Shown piece after piece: positions 14,601 through 21,870 of a stretch of DNA of 61,406 bases (its first letter is position 1; each line of letters opens with the position of its first letter). Under the pieces are notes generated by a model, which saw only the letters and a program-made list of their open reading frames with translations, had not been told where the DNA came from and did not search any database. The stretch comes from Botryobacter ruber (GTDB lineage Bacteria; Bacteroidota; Bacteroidia; Cytophagales; Hymenobacteraceae). The stretch covers positions 1-61,406 of the forward strand of contig NZ_QCZK02000027.1 of NCBI RefSeq assembly GCF_003347595.2, read 5' to 3'. The translations under genes were made by a program, and so were the position numbers.

Positions 14601-14801
14601 CTGTTCCAGGGTAATCAGCGTAGACTTTACCAGTACATCGGCACTGGAACCGGGATAGGCGATGAAAATATTAACGGTGGTAGGAGCAATTTCCGGGAAC
14701 TGGGATATAGGCAGCTTCTTGATAGCCAGCGTGCCTACAAAAACAATCATAACCGATATTACAATAGCGAATACGGGCCTATGTATGAATTTACTAAACA
14801 T
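11592..14801 (-). CDS. RND efflux pump inner-membrane permease (HAE1/AcrB type)
   Basis: The 1069-aa protein has the usual length and order of HAE1 pumps: a first helix (MFSKFIHRPVFAIVISVM), a large periplasmic loop, a central helix block containing GIVVDDAIVVVEAV (the proton-relay Asp pair in helix 4), a second periplasmic loop and a final helix block. YEQGFIKFGQFFKVYVQSD and GLLGKNAVLIVEFA are further family landmarks. It uses the proton gradient to export substrates through the adaptor and outer-membrane factor encoded on either side. The adaptor gene ends 24 bp upstream. The C-terminal tail of about 40 residues after the last helix is polar and not conserved in the family. Confidence 0.95.
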   Translation of the reverse strand: MFSKFIHRPVFAIVISVMIVFVGTLAIKKLPISQFPEIAPTTVNIFIAYPGSSADVLVKSTLITLEQAINGVEGMRYIATDATSAGEATLRIIFEPGTDPNDAVVRVKTRVDQVMPLLPELVQREGVVITPIQPSMLMYVNLYSKNERMDEKFLFNYATVKMIPEIQRTKGVARAQILGSRRYAMRIWLNPDRMRAYNISVEEVMKALGEQSIIGRPGRLGQSSGIAAQSLEYVLTYKGRYNKPEEYEGIIIRANAEGESIHLKDIATVELGSEFFDIYSNLDGHPSAAIVLKQNYGSNASEVIEEVKTKLEEMKTTFPPGMDYKISYDVSQFLDASIEQVIHTLRDAFILVAIVVFIFLGDWRSTLIPILAVPVSLVGAFFAIQLFGLSINLVTLFALVLAIGIVVDDAIVVVEAVHAKMEEEPHLTPYRAVQKVLGEISGAIIAITAVMVSVFLPISFMSGPVGTFYRQFSITMASSIVISALVALTLTPVLCAMLLKNHHGQERKKNILTRSLDSFNRGFDKLTGKYVGLLRSIVSRRWLTFGVLLAFGAGIFYENQVLPAGFIPNEDQGTIYAIIQTPPGSTLEKTNQVSQKLQKICEEIEGVESVSSLAGYEIMTEGRGSNAGTCLINLKPWSDRDHTVKEIMEELEEKSQGLGAIVEFFEPPAIPGFGSSGGFSMRLLDKTTDTDYHEFDKINQEFMDNLKKRKELTGLFTFFAANYPQFELEIDNKLAMQKGVSIETAMENLNILIGSTYEQGFIKFGQFFKVYVQSDPQFRRLPSDVMKLFVKNEEGEMVPYSAFMKLKKTQGPNEVTRFNMYNSAAIQGLPAKGYTTAEAIEAVREVARETLPQGYDIAWEGLSYDEASRGNEALYVFIIVVLFVYLVLAAQYESFIIPMAVVFSLPVGVFGSFMLLKLMGLENNIYAQIGLIMLVGLLGKNAVLIVEFAVQKRQEGASIFDAAIEGAKVRFRPILMTSFAFIAGLIPLIIATGAGAIGNRTIGAASLGGMLFGTIFGVIIVPGLYYIFAHLADGRHLINDEHESPLSEGMGNRDNEDVKLLTEKVEYNA

Positions 14802-14825
14802 ATTATTTGCTTTTAGGATACGGGG

Positions 14826-15914
14826 TTATTCTGCATACAAGTCCAGCTGCGACAGGACCGTTTTGGGCTCCAGGAATTTGTAGTGGATTTTTTCGTTTGC
14901 CCGCACCAGTCGTAAGCCTTCCAGCAGGACTTTATCATTTTCGGTCAGCCCGGCCTGGACAACATAAATGTGGGGCATTTCCGCTCCGATGGTTATTTCC
15001 CTTGTTTTTAACACATTGTCTTTGTCCACCACATACACATACTTTTTGTCCAGTACTTCAAAAGTAGCTTTCTGAGGGAGCAGCAGTGCGTTCTTCAGCG
15101 GAATACTCATCCGGATGTTACCTGTTTCGCCATGCCGCAGCAGCCCGTCCGGGTTAGGGAAGGTTGCCCGGAAAGGGATGTTGCCGGTCTCGTTGTTGAA
15201 GTCGGCCTCAATGGTTTCAACCACTCCCGGGTGCTCGAACAGCTTGTTGTTGGCCATTAACAGGTTAACTTTTACCGGGGTATCTTTTTTGGCGCTGGTT
15301 TTATAATCCAGGTATTCCGCTTCCGGCACATTGTAATAGACCCACATGTTGCTGTTGTCGGACAGGTTTGTCAGGAGCTCTCCCTCTTCTACCAGGCTTC
15401 CCGGCCGTACATGGAAGCGGTCGATGATGCCATCAAAAGGAGCCCTGATCTGGGTAAACTGCAGGTGCACTTTGGCTAAGGCTGCTTCGGCTTTTGCTTT
15501 ATCCAATTTTGCCTTGGCCATGGCCAGCTCGTTTGGAGCCACAATGTTTCTGTCTGCCAGTGACTTGGTGTTCTGGTATTCTATTGCAGCGTAATTGGCT
15601 TCCGCCTGCGCACTTTGCAGTTCGGCTTCGTAGAGGTTAGGCATAATCTGGAAGAGCAGCTGTCCTTTTTTCACGAACTGGCCTTCGTCTACAAAAATTT
15701 TTTCCAGGTAGCCTCTTTCCTGCGCTCTGAGTTCTATGTGGCGAATAGAGTGGATCTGACTGACGTAATCCTCGGTAATGGTCGTATCCATTTTTACCGG
15801 GCTGGTAACCAAAAAAGTGGTTTCGTGCTCCTTGTGTTCTTCTTCTTTGGAGGATGTACAGCTTGCATGGCACAACAAGGCAAACACTCCCATAAACATG
15901 AGAATTTTCTTCAT
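14826..15914 (-). CDS. RND efflux periplasmic adaptor subunit (AcrA/MexA type)
   Basis: The 362-aa lipoprotein has its lipobox at about residues 15-18 (LLCHASC). A lipoyl/barrel-sandwich half follows (VDEGQFVKKGQLLFQIM), then the alpha-helical hairpin (about residues 90-150), the second half FDGIIDRFHVRPGSLVEEGE and a beta-barrel plus membrane-proximal domain. It connects the inner-membrane pump with the outer-membrane duct. It is the first gene of the reverse-strand three-gene operon. No TetR, MarR or two-component regulator lies next to it, so control is not visible in this window apart from the small gene upstream. Confidence 0.93.
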   Translation of the reverse strand: MKKILMFMGVFALLCHASCTSSKEEEHKEHETTFLVTSPVKMDTTITEDYVSQIHSIRHIELRAQERGYLEKIFVDEGQFVKKGQLLFQIMPNLYEAELQSAQAEANYAAIEYQNTKSLADRNIVAPNELAMAKAKLDKAKAEAALAKVHLQFTQIRAPFDGIIDRFHVRPGSLVEEGELLTNLSDNSNMWVYYNVPEAEYLDYKTSAKKDTPVKVNLLMANNKLFEHPGVVETIEADFNNETGNIPFRATFPNPDGLLRHGETGNIRMSIPLKNALLLPQKATFEVLDKKYVYVVDKDNVLKTREITIGAEMPHIYVVQAGLTENDKVLLEGLRLVRANEKIHYKFLEPKTVLSQLDLYAE

Positions 15915-16085
15915 GATACTTCAGGTTTTAAAATAAAGAGGTATTGATTGTGATTATATAATGAGGAGGTAAAAACAACAGACGTGCGTAGCCGCTCTAG
16001 CTGCTTGCTACAGGACGCAGAGTTTTAAAAAATAAGAAAGAAGAGGATCAGGCAAACAAGGCGTTGCCTGCCTGGGGTACTAAAA

Positions 16086-16505
16086 TCATATCCGGAACAC
16101 CTGGAGTAGGATATGCCACCGATAGGATGTAAGGTGAGAAAAATGCTTATAGAACCGGAAGCCCTGGCTAAGGTAGCGGAACAGAATCCCGGAGATGAAG
16201 GCATAGATAACAGCAGTCAGGAATTTACTGTTCTCTAAAAACTTTTTAAAGGATAGTAGTTTATCTTCCTCCGCCTCAATTTCGGCGGCATCTATCCGGT
16301 GATTTCTCTTTTCCGAATAGGAGGAAGTACTGAAAGATATGTTCCGGTCTTGTTCAGTTTCCTGGCTGGCATAGGCAGACTCGCTCAGACTGCTGGCAGG
16401 AGAACCGGAAATAGCTTGTTGGGAGGAATAGGCAGAAAGATGACTGTATCCGCTTAAGAGCAGAAAACATAACGTTAGAAGATATTTAACAATAACTTTC
16501 ATCAT
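16086..16505 (-). CDS. Small exported membrane protein of unknown function upstream of the efflux operon
   Basis: The protein is about 139 aa from the tandem ATGs at 16505/16502; a longer frame starts at 16544 but would precede a normal signal peptide. Residues 1-22 form a signal-like hydrophobic segment (KYLLTLCFLLLSGY). A serine-rich extracytoplasmic stretch follows, then an acidic segment (DAAEIEAEEDK) and a C-terminal hydrophobic segment with FLTAVIYAFISGILFRYL followed by basic and aromatic residues. I do not recognise the family. It is transcribed in the same direction as the efflux operon, 171 bp upstream of it, and could be a co-expressed accessory, but this is speculation. Confidence 0.6.
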   Translation of the reverse strand: MMKVIVKYLLTLCFLLLSGYSHLSAYSSQQAISGSPASSLSESAYASQETEQDRNISFSTSSYSEKRNHRIDAAEIEAEEDKLLSFKKFLENSKFLTAVIYAFISGILFRYLSQGFRFYKHFSHLTSYRWHILLQVFRI

Positions 16506-16776
16506 CTGGACCGCAAAGCTACTTGATATTATTGACACAAGCAACAGTGTGCGGTAAAAGTGCAGAATTAATTTTAGTGTGCTTACCGGTGCGAGGGTGT
16601 AAGTTCAGTTTTATCGTTCACCTTTTGCTGCGCCGCTGGCTGCTGCGCTGGTCCCCGAACATAATTTTCAAATCAGGAAAAGCTTTATATGACCTGAAAT
16701 TTTCAAAAACCTCTCATTTACTTATTCGTAGTGAACCCTATTGGTTTTTGGTATTCTGTAGAATAAATTTTGCTAA

Positions 16777-19182
16777 ATGAAGATAATGGTCTGGAAAGTA
16801 CTTTTGCTCGTGTCGTGCATTGCTTGGGGGGTTCCATTACGGGCTCAGGACAACCGGCTCAAAGGGGTAGTCGTGGACGGAATGAATAATCCGCTTGCAG
16901 GAGCAGAAGTTGAAACTACAGGAAAAGGAAAAACCCTGACCAACGAAAGCGGCGAGTTTTCGGTAGCATGTACCGGTACCGCAGAAATAAAAGTTTCCTA
17001 TGTAGGCTACCAAACCGTTACTCAGAAAATTGCCTGTACCGGCATAGCTAACATTACACTTTTCCCCGTTGCCCGTAACCTGAACGAAGTAGAAGTTACG
17101 GCAACGTCAAGCCCGGGCAAATCGCAACTGGAGCAACCGTTTTCTATCGTCAGGCTGAGAGAAGCCGAGCTGAAGCGGGCAACAGGTTTGTTTCTTGATG
17201 ATGCCATTAACACAAACGTTCCGGGCGTGCTGATGGAGAGAAGAACGGTTTCCGGTGGTCAGCAGTTGAACATCAGGGGGTACGGGAACGGCATCGGAAT
17301 TCGCGGGATTAACAGCAACTTCGATTCACAGGGACTTAAAATGTACCTGAATGGTATTCCGGTTACTGACGCCGAAGGCATTACCGTTATGGACGATATC
17401 GACTTCGGTTCTATCAGTAGTGTCGAAATAAGCAAAGGTCCTTCCGGAGCACTTCATGGCCTGGCTATTGCCGGGGTGGTGCACTTACAAACGCAGCAAG
17501 CAGCAAAAGCTAAAACCTCGGTAGGGCAGGAGTTTATGGCCGGCAGCTACGGCCTTTTTCGTTCCACCACACGAGTAGCTATCGGTGGGGAGAATTCGTC
17601 TTTGCTGGTGAACTATGGCAGGCAGAAATTTGCTGGGTTTATGCCCCATACGGCTTCTCACAAAGATTTTGTTAATGTGGTGGGGGATTTTAACCTGAAC
17701 GATAAACAGCAGGTAACGTCTTATTTTGGCTTCAGCGACAGCTATGACGAACGAAATGGCGAATTAACCAAGACGCAGTTTGAAAATTTTGATTACTCGG
17801 GCAATGCCCGGTACATCAAAAACAATGCTCATTCTGCCGTCCGGACTTTCAGGGGAGGAATTAGCCACCGCTATTCATTTACGAAGGGAATTTCCAATAC
17901 GACATCATTCTTCGGTTCCTCTCAAAATATGGACAATAGTTCTGCCGGTGGCTGGACAGACAAACTGCCCTTAAACTATGGCTTGAGGTCCAGTTTCGAT
18001 AGTCAGTTCAGGCTTTCCGAAAGTACCACATTGTCGGGAATTACGGGTATCGAAATGCAGAAGATGAACGGACTGACCATCGGTTATGGGATGGCTGCCG
18101 ACAGTACGAACCTGAGCGGTTATAATGTTATTACCAGCACCAGGAGCAACCAGAAAACCGCTAACTCCACCGCTTCTTATTTTACCCAATGGACGTTAGG
18201 CTTACCCAAAGGCTTTAGCGTAACTGCCAGGGTTGGGGTAAGTAACATGGTTATCCGGTTAGAGGATCAGTTGTGGGCACTCGCAAACAATCATCCTGCT
18301 AACCAGAACAGGAAAGTGTATTCAGCAAGTTACAAGAACCTTGTTGCACCTGCTTTTGCCGTTAATAAGACGATCAGCCAGGCAGCTTCGGTCTATGCTT
18401 CTTATTCAGTTGGTTACAAAGCGCCTGTCAGTTCAAATGTCTTGATTGCCACAACAGGACAGTTGAATACGGGGCTGAAACCTGAAAAAGGAACACAGCT
18501 TGAAATAGGAACAAAGGGAAGTTTGTTGAGTAACCGGTTATTTTATACCGTTGCCCTGTTCAATGCCAGGTTCAAGGAAAAGTTTACCACGATAGCAGTT
18601 CAGGATCCTGAGCAAACGGCCACTCTTTATACCTACGTTGCGAATGGAGGAGATTTAGTTAACAAAGGCGCAGAACTGCTGGCGAAGTATACTATCATTG
18701 ATTCTAAATATAAAGCTCTCAGCCTGGTACGGGTATTTGCAAACCTCACGTATTCTGATTTCAAATACAATAATTTCCGTTTTCAGCGCATTGGAAAAAG
18801 TGTCAGTAACGCAGACAGTACCATAACGGAAGATTATTCAGGTAAAGCAGTAGCTGGTGTCGCCCCCTGGGTATACAATGTTGGTCTGGATATAGACACC
18901 AAACCTGGTTTGTACGGCAATGTTACCTACAATTACAGGAGTGAAATGTTTTACACGTCCGATGGCTTAAATCAGACCAACCCCTTCTGCCTTGTAAATG
19001 CTAAGTTAGGCTTCCGGAAAACTATTCATCATGTTGGTGTTGAGGCATATGCAGGCGCCAATAACATTACCGGATCGCAGTATTATTATATGGTGTTTGT
19101 AAACCAGCTGCCGGATGCTTACATCCCTTCGCCAACCGAAATAAACTATTTTGGTGGAGTGAACCTGAAGTACATTTTTTAG
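16777..19182 (+). CDS. TonB-dependent receptor with N-terminal carboxypeptidase-like domain
   Basis: The 801-aa outer-membrane protein has a signal peptide (to about residue 24, ending LRAQ). A carboxypeptidase-regulatory-like beta-sandwich follows (about 27-105; LKGVVVDGMNNPLAGAEV, then VSYVGYQTVTQ). The plug (about 110-225) contains NIRGYGNGIGIRGI and SVEISKGPSGALHG, and the 22-strand barrel ends in a terminal aromatic (LKYIF). The plug and size fit siderophore or metal-complex receptors rather than the larger SusC type. No SusD-like gene accompanies it. It is encoded alone between the divergent small gene at 16086-16505 and the convergent amylase gene. The cognate TonB is not in the window. 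Confidence 0.88.
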   Translation: MKIMVWKVLLLVSCIAWGVPLRAQDNRLKGVVVDGMNNPLAGAEVETTGKGKTLTNESGEFSVACTGTAEIKVSYVGYQTVTQKIACTGIANITLFPVARNLNEVEVTATSSPGKSQLEQPFSIVRLREAELKRATGLFLDDAINTNVPGVLMERRTVSGGQQLNIRGYGNGIGIRGINSNFDSQGLKMYLNGIPVTDAEGITVMDDIDFGSISSVEISKGPSGALHGLAIAGVVHLQTQQAAKAKTSVGQEFMAGSYGLFRSTTRVAIGGENSSLLVNYGRQKFAGFMPHTASHKDFVNVVGDFNLNDKQQVTSYFGFSDSYDERNGELTKTQFENFDYSGNARYIKNNAHSAVRTFRGGISHRYSFTKGISNTTSFFGSSQNMDNSSAGGWTDKLPLNYGLRSSFDSQFRLSESTTLSGITGIEMQKMNGLTIGYGMAADSTNLSGYNVITSTRSNQKTANSTASYFTQWTLGLPKGFSVTARVGVSNMVIRLEDQLWALANNHPANQNRKVYSASYKNLVAPAFAVNKTISQAASVYASYSVGYKAPVSSNVLIATTGQLNTGLKPEKGTQLEIGTKGSLLSNRLFYTVALFNARFKEKFTTIAVQDPEQTATLYTYVANGGDLVNKGAELLAKYTIIDSKYKALSLVRVFANLTYSDFKYNNFRFQRIGKSVSNADSTITEDYSGKAVAGVAPWVYNVGLDIDTKPGLYGNVTYNYRSEMFYTSDGLNQTNPFCLVNAKLGFRKTIHHVGVEAYAGANNITGSQYYYMVFVNQLPDAYIPSPTEINYFGGVNLKYIF

Positions 19183-19217
19183 CGATAGCCTTCAACTGCT
19201 GTCCCGGTTAACGGACG

Positions 19218-20870
19218 CTACATGCCTTTCTGCATCAGGTGGCTTAAATCGCCGGCCCTGAACCAGCGGTAGCCGTAGGCGTCGAGGGTGATGCGGTGCA
19301 CGCCTTTTTCATTGGCCGTACTCTCATAGTTTACCATCAGGTCCACCAGTTTTATATCTTTTCCCTGCTTCAGGTCGAGGGATATCTCCTGGGCTTTTTC
19401 TGCGAAGTTGTGCAGCACCACCAGGTTGCTACCCTGCCAGCTGTAGCACATGGCTAAAACATTCGGGTGTCCGATGTCCAGGATCTGCCATTTTCCCCAG
19501 CCAATTTCGGTGCATTCCTGGCGCAGGCGGATCATGTCGGTCATCCAGTTGAGCAGGGAATTCGGGTCGCGGCGCTGGTTTTCTACGTTAACATGCTGGT
19601 AAGCATAAGGCCCTTCCGAAATAACGGGGTGTACCAGCTTGTCAGCTTTTGAGAAGCCGGCCTGGTGGTCGGCGGACCATTGCATGGGGGTGCGCACTGC
19701 GTCGCGCTCCTTCAGGCTCAGGTCGTCGCCCATGCCTATTTCGTCGCCGTAGCGGATAACGGGGGTGCCGGGTAATGAAAACATCAGGCTGTAGGCCAGC
19801 TCAATGTGCTGCCGGTTGCCCAGCATGGTAGACAGCCGCCGCCGGATGCCCCGTTCATACAGCTGCATGTGTTTCTCGGGTCCAAAACGGGCAAATACTT
19901 TCTCGCGTTGCTCGTCGGTCAGGCGGCCCAGGTCCAGCTCGTCGTGGTTGCGCAGAAAGTGCGCCCATTGCGTGGTGTGGTGCTCGTTGCGGGTGGCTTC
20001 CAGTGCCTTGACCAGGGGCTCCACATCGGAGGTGGCCAGGGCGTAAAACAGGTACTGGTTCACGTAAAAGTTAAACATCAGGTGAATACCGTCTCCCTCT
20101 TGCCCGAAGTATTTCTGCGTATCCTCGGGTAACACGTTGGCTTCTCCGAGCAGTACGGCATCGCCACGGCGCCACTGTACGAAGCGTCGCATCTCGCGCA
20201 GGTAGTCGAAACGAATTTTAGCTCCAACTTTCCCCGGACCCTGGGTTTCGAGGATAAAAGGAACGGCATCTACCCGGAATCCTGCCACGCCCAGTTCCAG
20301 CCAGAACCCCATGATACGCTCGATCTCTTCCCGGACTTCCTTGTTATCGATGTTCAGGTCGGGCTGAAAATCGTAAAAGCGGTGGAAGTAATAGGCTTTT
20401 GCTTTGTTGTCGTAGGTCCAGGTAGAAGGCTGCACACCCGGAAACACCATGCCTTCGTCCCAGTCTTCGGGTTTTTTCTCGGACCACACGTACCAGTTGC
20501 GGTGCAGGGAATCTTTGCTGCTGCGGGCATTCTGGAACCAGAAATGCTCGTTGGAAGTATGGTTCACCACCAGGTCGATGATGACTTTAATGCCCCGCTT
20601 ATTGGCCTGGTGCATAAACTCGACGAAGTTACCGGTGGAGCCATGGCGCTGGTCCACGCCATAGTAATCGCTGATATCGTAGCCGTTATCTTTATTCGGG
20701 GTAGGCTGGAAAGGCGCGAGCCAGACGGTGTCTACGCCCATGGCGTGGAGGTAGTCGAGGCGGCGGGCCAGGCCTTCAAAATCGCCGGTGCCGTCGCCGT
20801 TCAGGTCCATAAAGGTTTCCAGGTCGAGGCTGTAGATAATTGCGTTCTTGTACCAGAGATCTTCTATCAT
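19218..20870 (-). CDS. GH13 alpha-glucan enzyme, trehalose synthase-like (maltose alpha-glucosyltransferase)
   Basis: The 550-aa protein shows all four GH13 regions: DLVVNHTS (about residues 99-106), GFRVDAVPF (198-205, nucleophile Asp201), GEAN (242-245, acid/base Glu243) and FLRNHDE (305-311, Asp310). A DLNGDGTGDFEGL calcium-like segment sits near residue 22. The sequence around WYKNAIIYSLDLETFMD and MVFPGVQPSTWTYD is characteristic of trehalose-synthase-like enzymes (GH13_16), which interconvert maltose and trehalose. No signal peptide is present, so it is cytoplasmic. The usual partner maltokinase is not next to it. An oligo-1,6-glucosidase-like activity remains possible. Confidence 0.85.
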   Translation of the reverse strand: MIEDLWYKNAIIYSLDLETFMDLNGDGTGDFEGLARRLDYLHAMGVDTVWLAPFQPTPNKDNGYDISDYYGVDQRHGSTGNFVEFMHQANKRGIKVIIDLVVNHTSNEHFWFQNARSSKDSLHRNWYVWSEKKPEDWDEGMVFPGVQPSTWTYDNKAKAYYFHRFYDFQPDLNIDNKEVREEIERIMGFWLELGVAGFRVDAVPFILETQGPGKVGAKIRFDYLREMRRFVQWRRGDAVLLGEANVLPEDTQKYFGQEGDGIHLMFNFYVNQYLFYALATSDVEPLVKALEATRNEHHTTQWAHFLRNHDELDLGRLTDEQREKVFARFGPEKHMQLYERGIRRRLSTMLGNRQHIELAYSLMFSLPGTPVIRYGDEIGMGDDLSLKERDAVRTPMQWSADHQAGFSKADKLVHPVISEGPYAYQHVNVENQRRDPNSLLNWMTDMIRLRQECTEIGWGKWQILDIGHPNVLAMCYSWQGSNLVVLHNFAEKAQEISLDLKQGKDIKLVDLMVNYESTANEKGVHRITLDAYGYRWFRAGDLSHLMQKGM

Positions 20871-21005
20871 GCGTAACAGCTGTCAGGTTGTAAAAGGAAA
20901 TCGTATTTGGCTTTTACGGGTGTGGCTGTTGCAACAGCTATTTTTAGGCAGGAAATATTTCAGTTTTCTTATGCACTCCGGGAAAGCCAACAAAATCAAT
21001 AAGGA

Positions 21006-21047
21006 AGCAGCTGCAGCGGGAGTGGTGGCAGGTGCAGTAAACTTTTT
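21006..21047 (+). repeat. Copy of the dispersed GGTGGCAGGTGCAG-type repeat
   Basis: The copy reads GCAGCTGCAGCGGGAGTGGT followed by GGCAGGTGCAGTAAACTTTT. It abuts the left arm of the 163-bp element at 21047. Confidence 0.7.
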
Positions 21048-21209
21048 TTGTCTGAACTGTGATTTTTGTGATTTAAATGATGAACATGAAAGGTATTCTG
21101 GTGCAAGTTTAGCTGGAGGATTTTCAGCTTAGCACGCTTTCATCTTAAAGTAGCCGAATAAAAAAATCATAACAATCACTTAAATCACAAAAATCACTGT
21201 TCAGACAAA
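21047..21209. repeat. Terminal-inverted-repeat element of the GTCTGAAC family
   Basis: A 35-bp left arm (21047-21081), beginning TTTGTCTGAACTGTGATTTT, is mirrored by 21175-21209 with two mismatches. The 93-bp interior carries no gene. The same end sequence GTCTGAAC...GATT recurs at 24533-24624, 38566-38738 and 41316-41480. It resembles a miniature inverted-repeat element. No flanking target duplication was verified. Confidence 0.75.
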
Positions 21210-21212
21210 AAT

Positions 21213-21665
21213 CTACACCTGTACCGCAATCTTCAGCACCACTTTCCGCACTTCCGTTTCCGAAGCCATGGGCGCATGCACATCGTTTGGGAAGAAGATG
21301 GTGAAGTAACCGGCTTCCACGTTAAACCAGCTGGTGGCTTTGTCGGCGTAGAACATTACATCCCGCTCCTCGGTATAGGGTTCAGACGGGTCGCTGCATT
21401 TCTCGATGTCTTCCCAGCCCATGTGGTCGGTGCCGGAAACGATGTACTGGATGTCGATGTACCTGCGGTGCGATTCCATTTTGGCCTCTTCCTGCGGCAC
21501 ACCGGTGCCTTCCGAAATAATGGCAAACAGGTCCATGCCCTGCAGCTCGTACTTTCCTACATCCATTGCATCCAGTTCGTTGTCGTGCAGAAACTGGAAC
21601 GCTTTTTTAAACAAAGGGTGCATCGAGTAGTAACGCGCTGCATTGTTCAGATTATCTAAAACCAT
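21213..21665 (-). CDS. YhcH/YjgK/YiaL family protein (DUF386)
   Basis: The 150-aa protein matches the YhcH family of cupin-like sugar-handling proteins. Features are GKYELQGMDLFAIISEG (about residues 36-52), KMESHRRYIDIQYIVSG (61-77) with the conserved His/Arg and Ile/Gln residues, and YFTIFFPNDVHAPM (118-131) with the conserved His. Related proteins act in catabolism of sialic acid or galactosides as anomerases or unidentified accessory enzymes, so the exact reaction is open. It is transcribed in the same direction as the amylase gene but separated from it by a repeat element, and stands divergent to mutS2. Confidence 0.85.
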   Translation of the reverse strand: MVLDNLNNAARYYSMHPLFKKAFQFLHDNELDAMDVGKYELQGMDLFAIISEGTGVPQEEAKMESHRRYIDIQYIVSGTDHMGWEDIEKCSDPSEPYTEERDVMFYADKATSWFNVEAGYFTIFFPNDVHAPMASETEVRKVVLKIAVQV

Positions 21666-21870
21666 GACGTTTGTTTTTGATGTTTAATAATTGACTTTGA
21701 TGAAAACCGGAGGAGCCGGTATAGCCCGTGCAGCCAAAACAGCCATTACGTAAGCGGCTCATTTTACCGTAGCTGTAAATTTTTGCAGCGGCAGCGAACA
21801 AAACCTATGCTCCTGCATGTTATAAAAAGTTAAATAAAGGCTTAATTTTACAGAAATTTAAACGATTACC

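Larger units (their letters stand above)
20871..21212. other. Repeat-filled intergenic gap between the amylase and YhcH genes
   Basis: The gap contains a dispersed-repeat copy (21006-21047) fused to the left arm of a 163-bp inverted-repeat element (21047-21209). No gene is evident; the forward reading frame 20848-21132 is a translation of the repeats. Confidence 0.6.

Noticed and set aside
20848..21132. 94-aa forward frame before the YhcH gene
   Set aside because: It is a translation of two repeat elements and overlaps the start of the amylase gene on the other strand.
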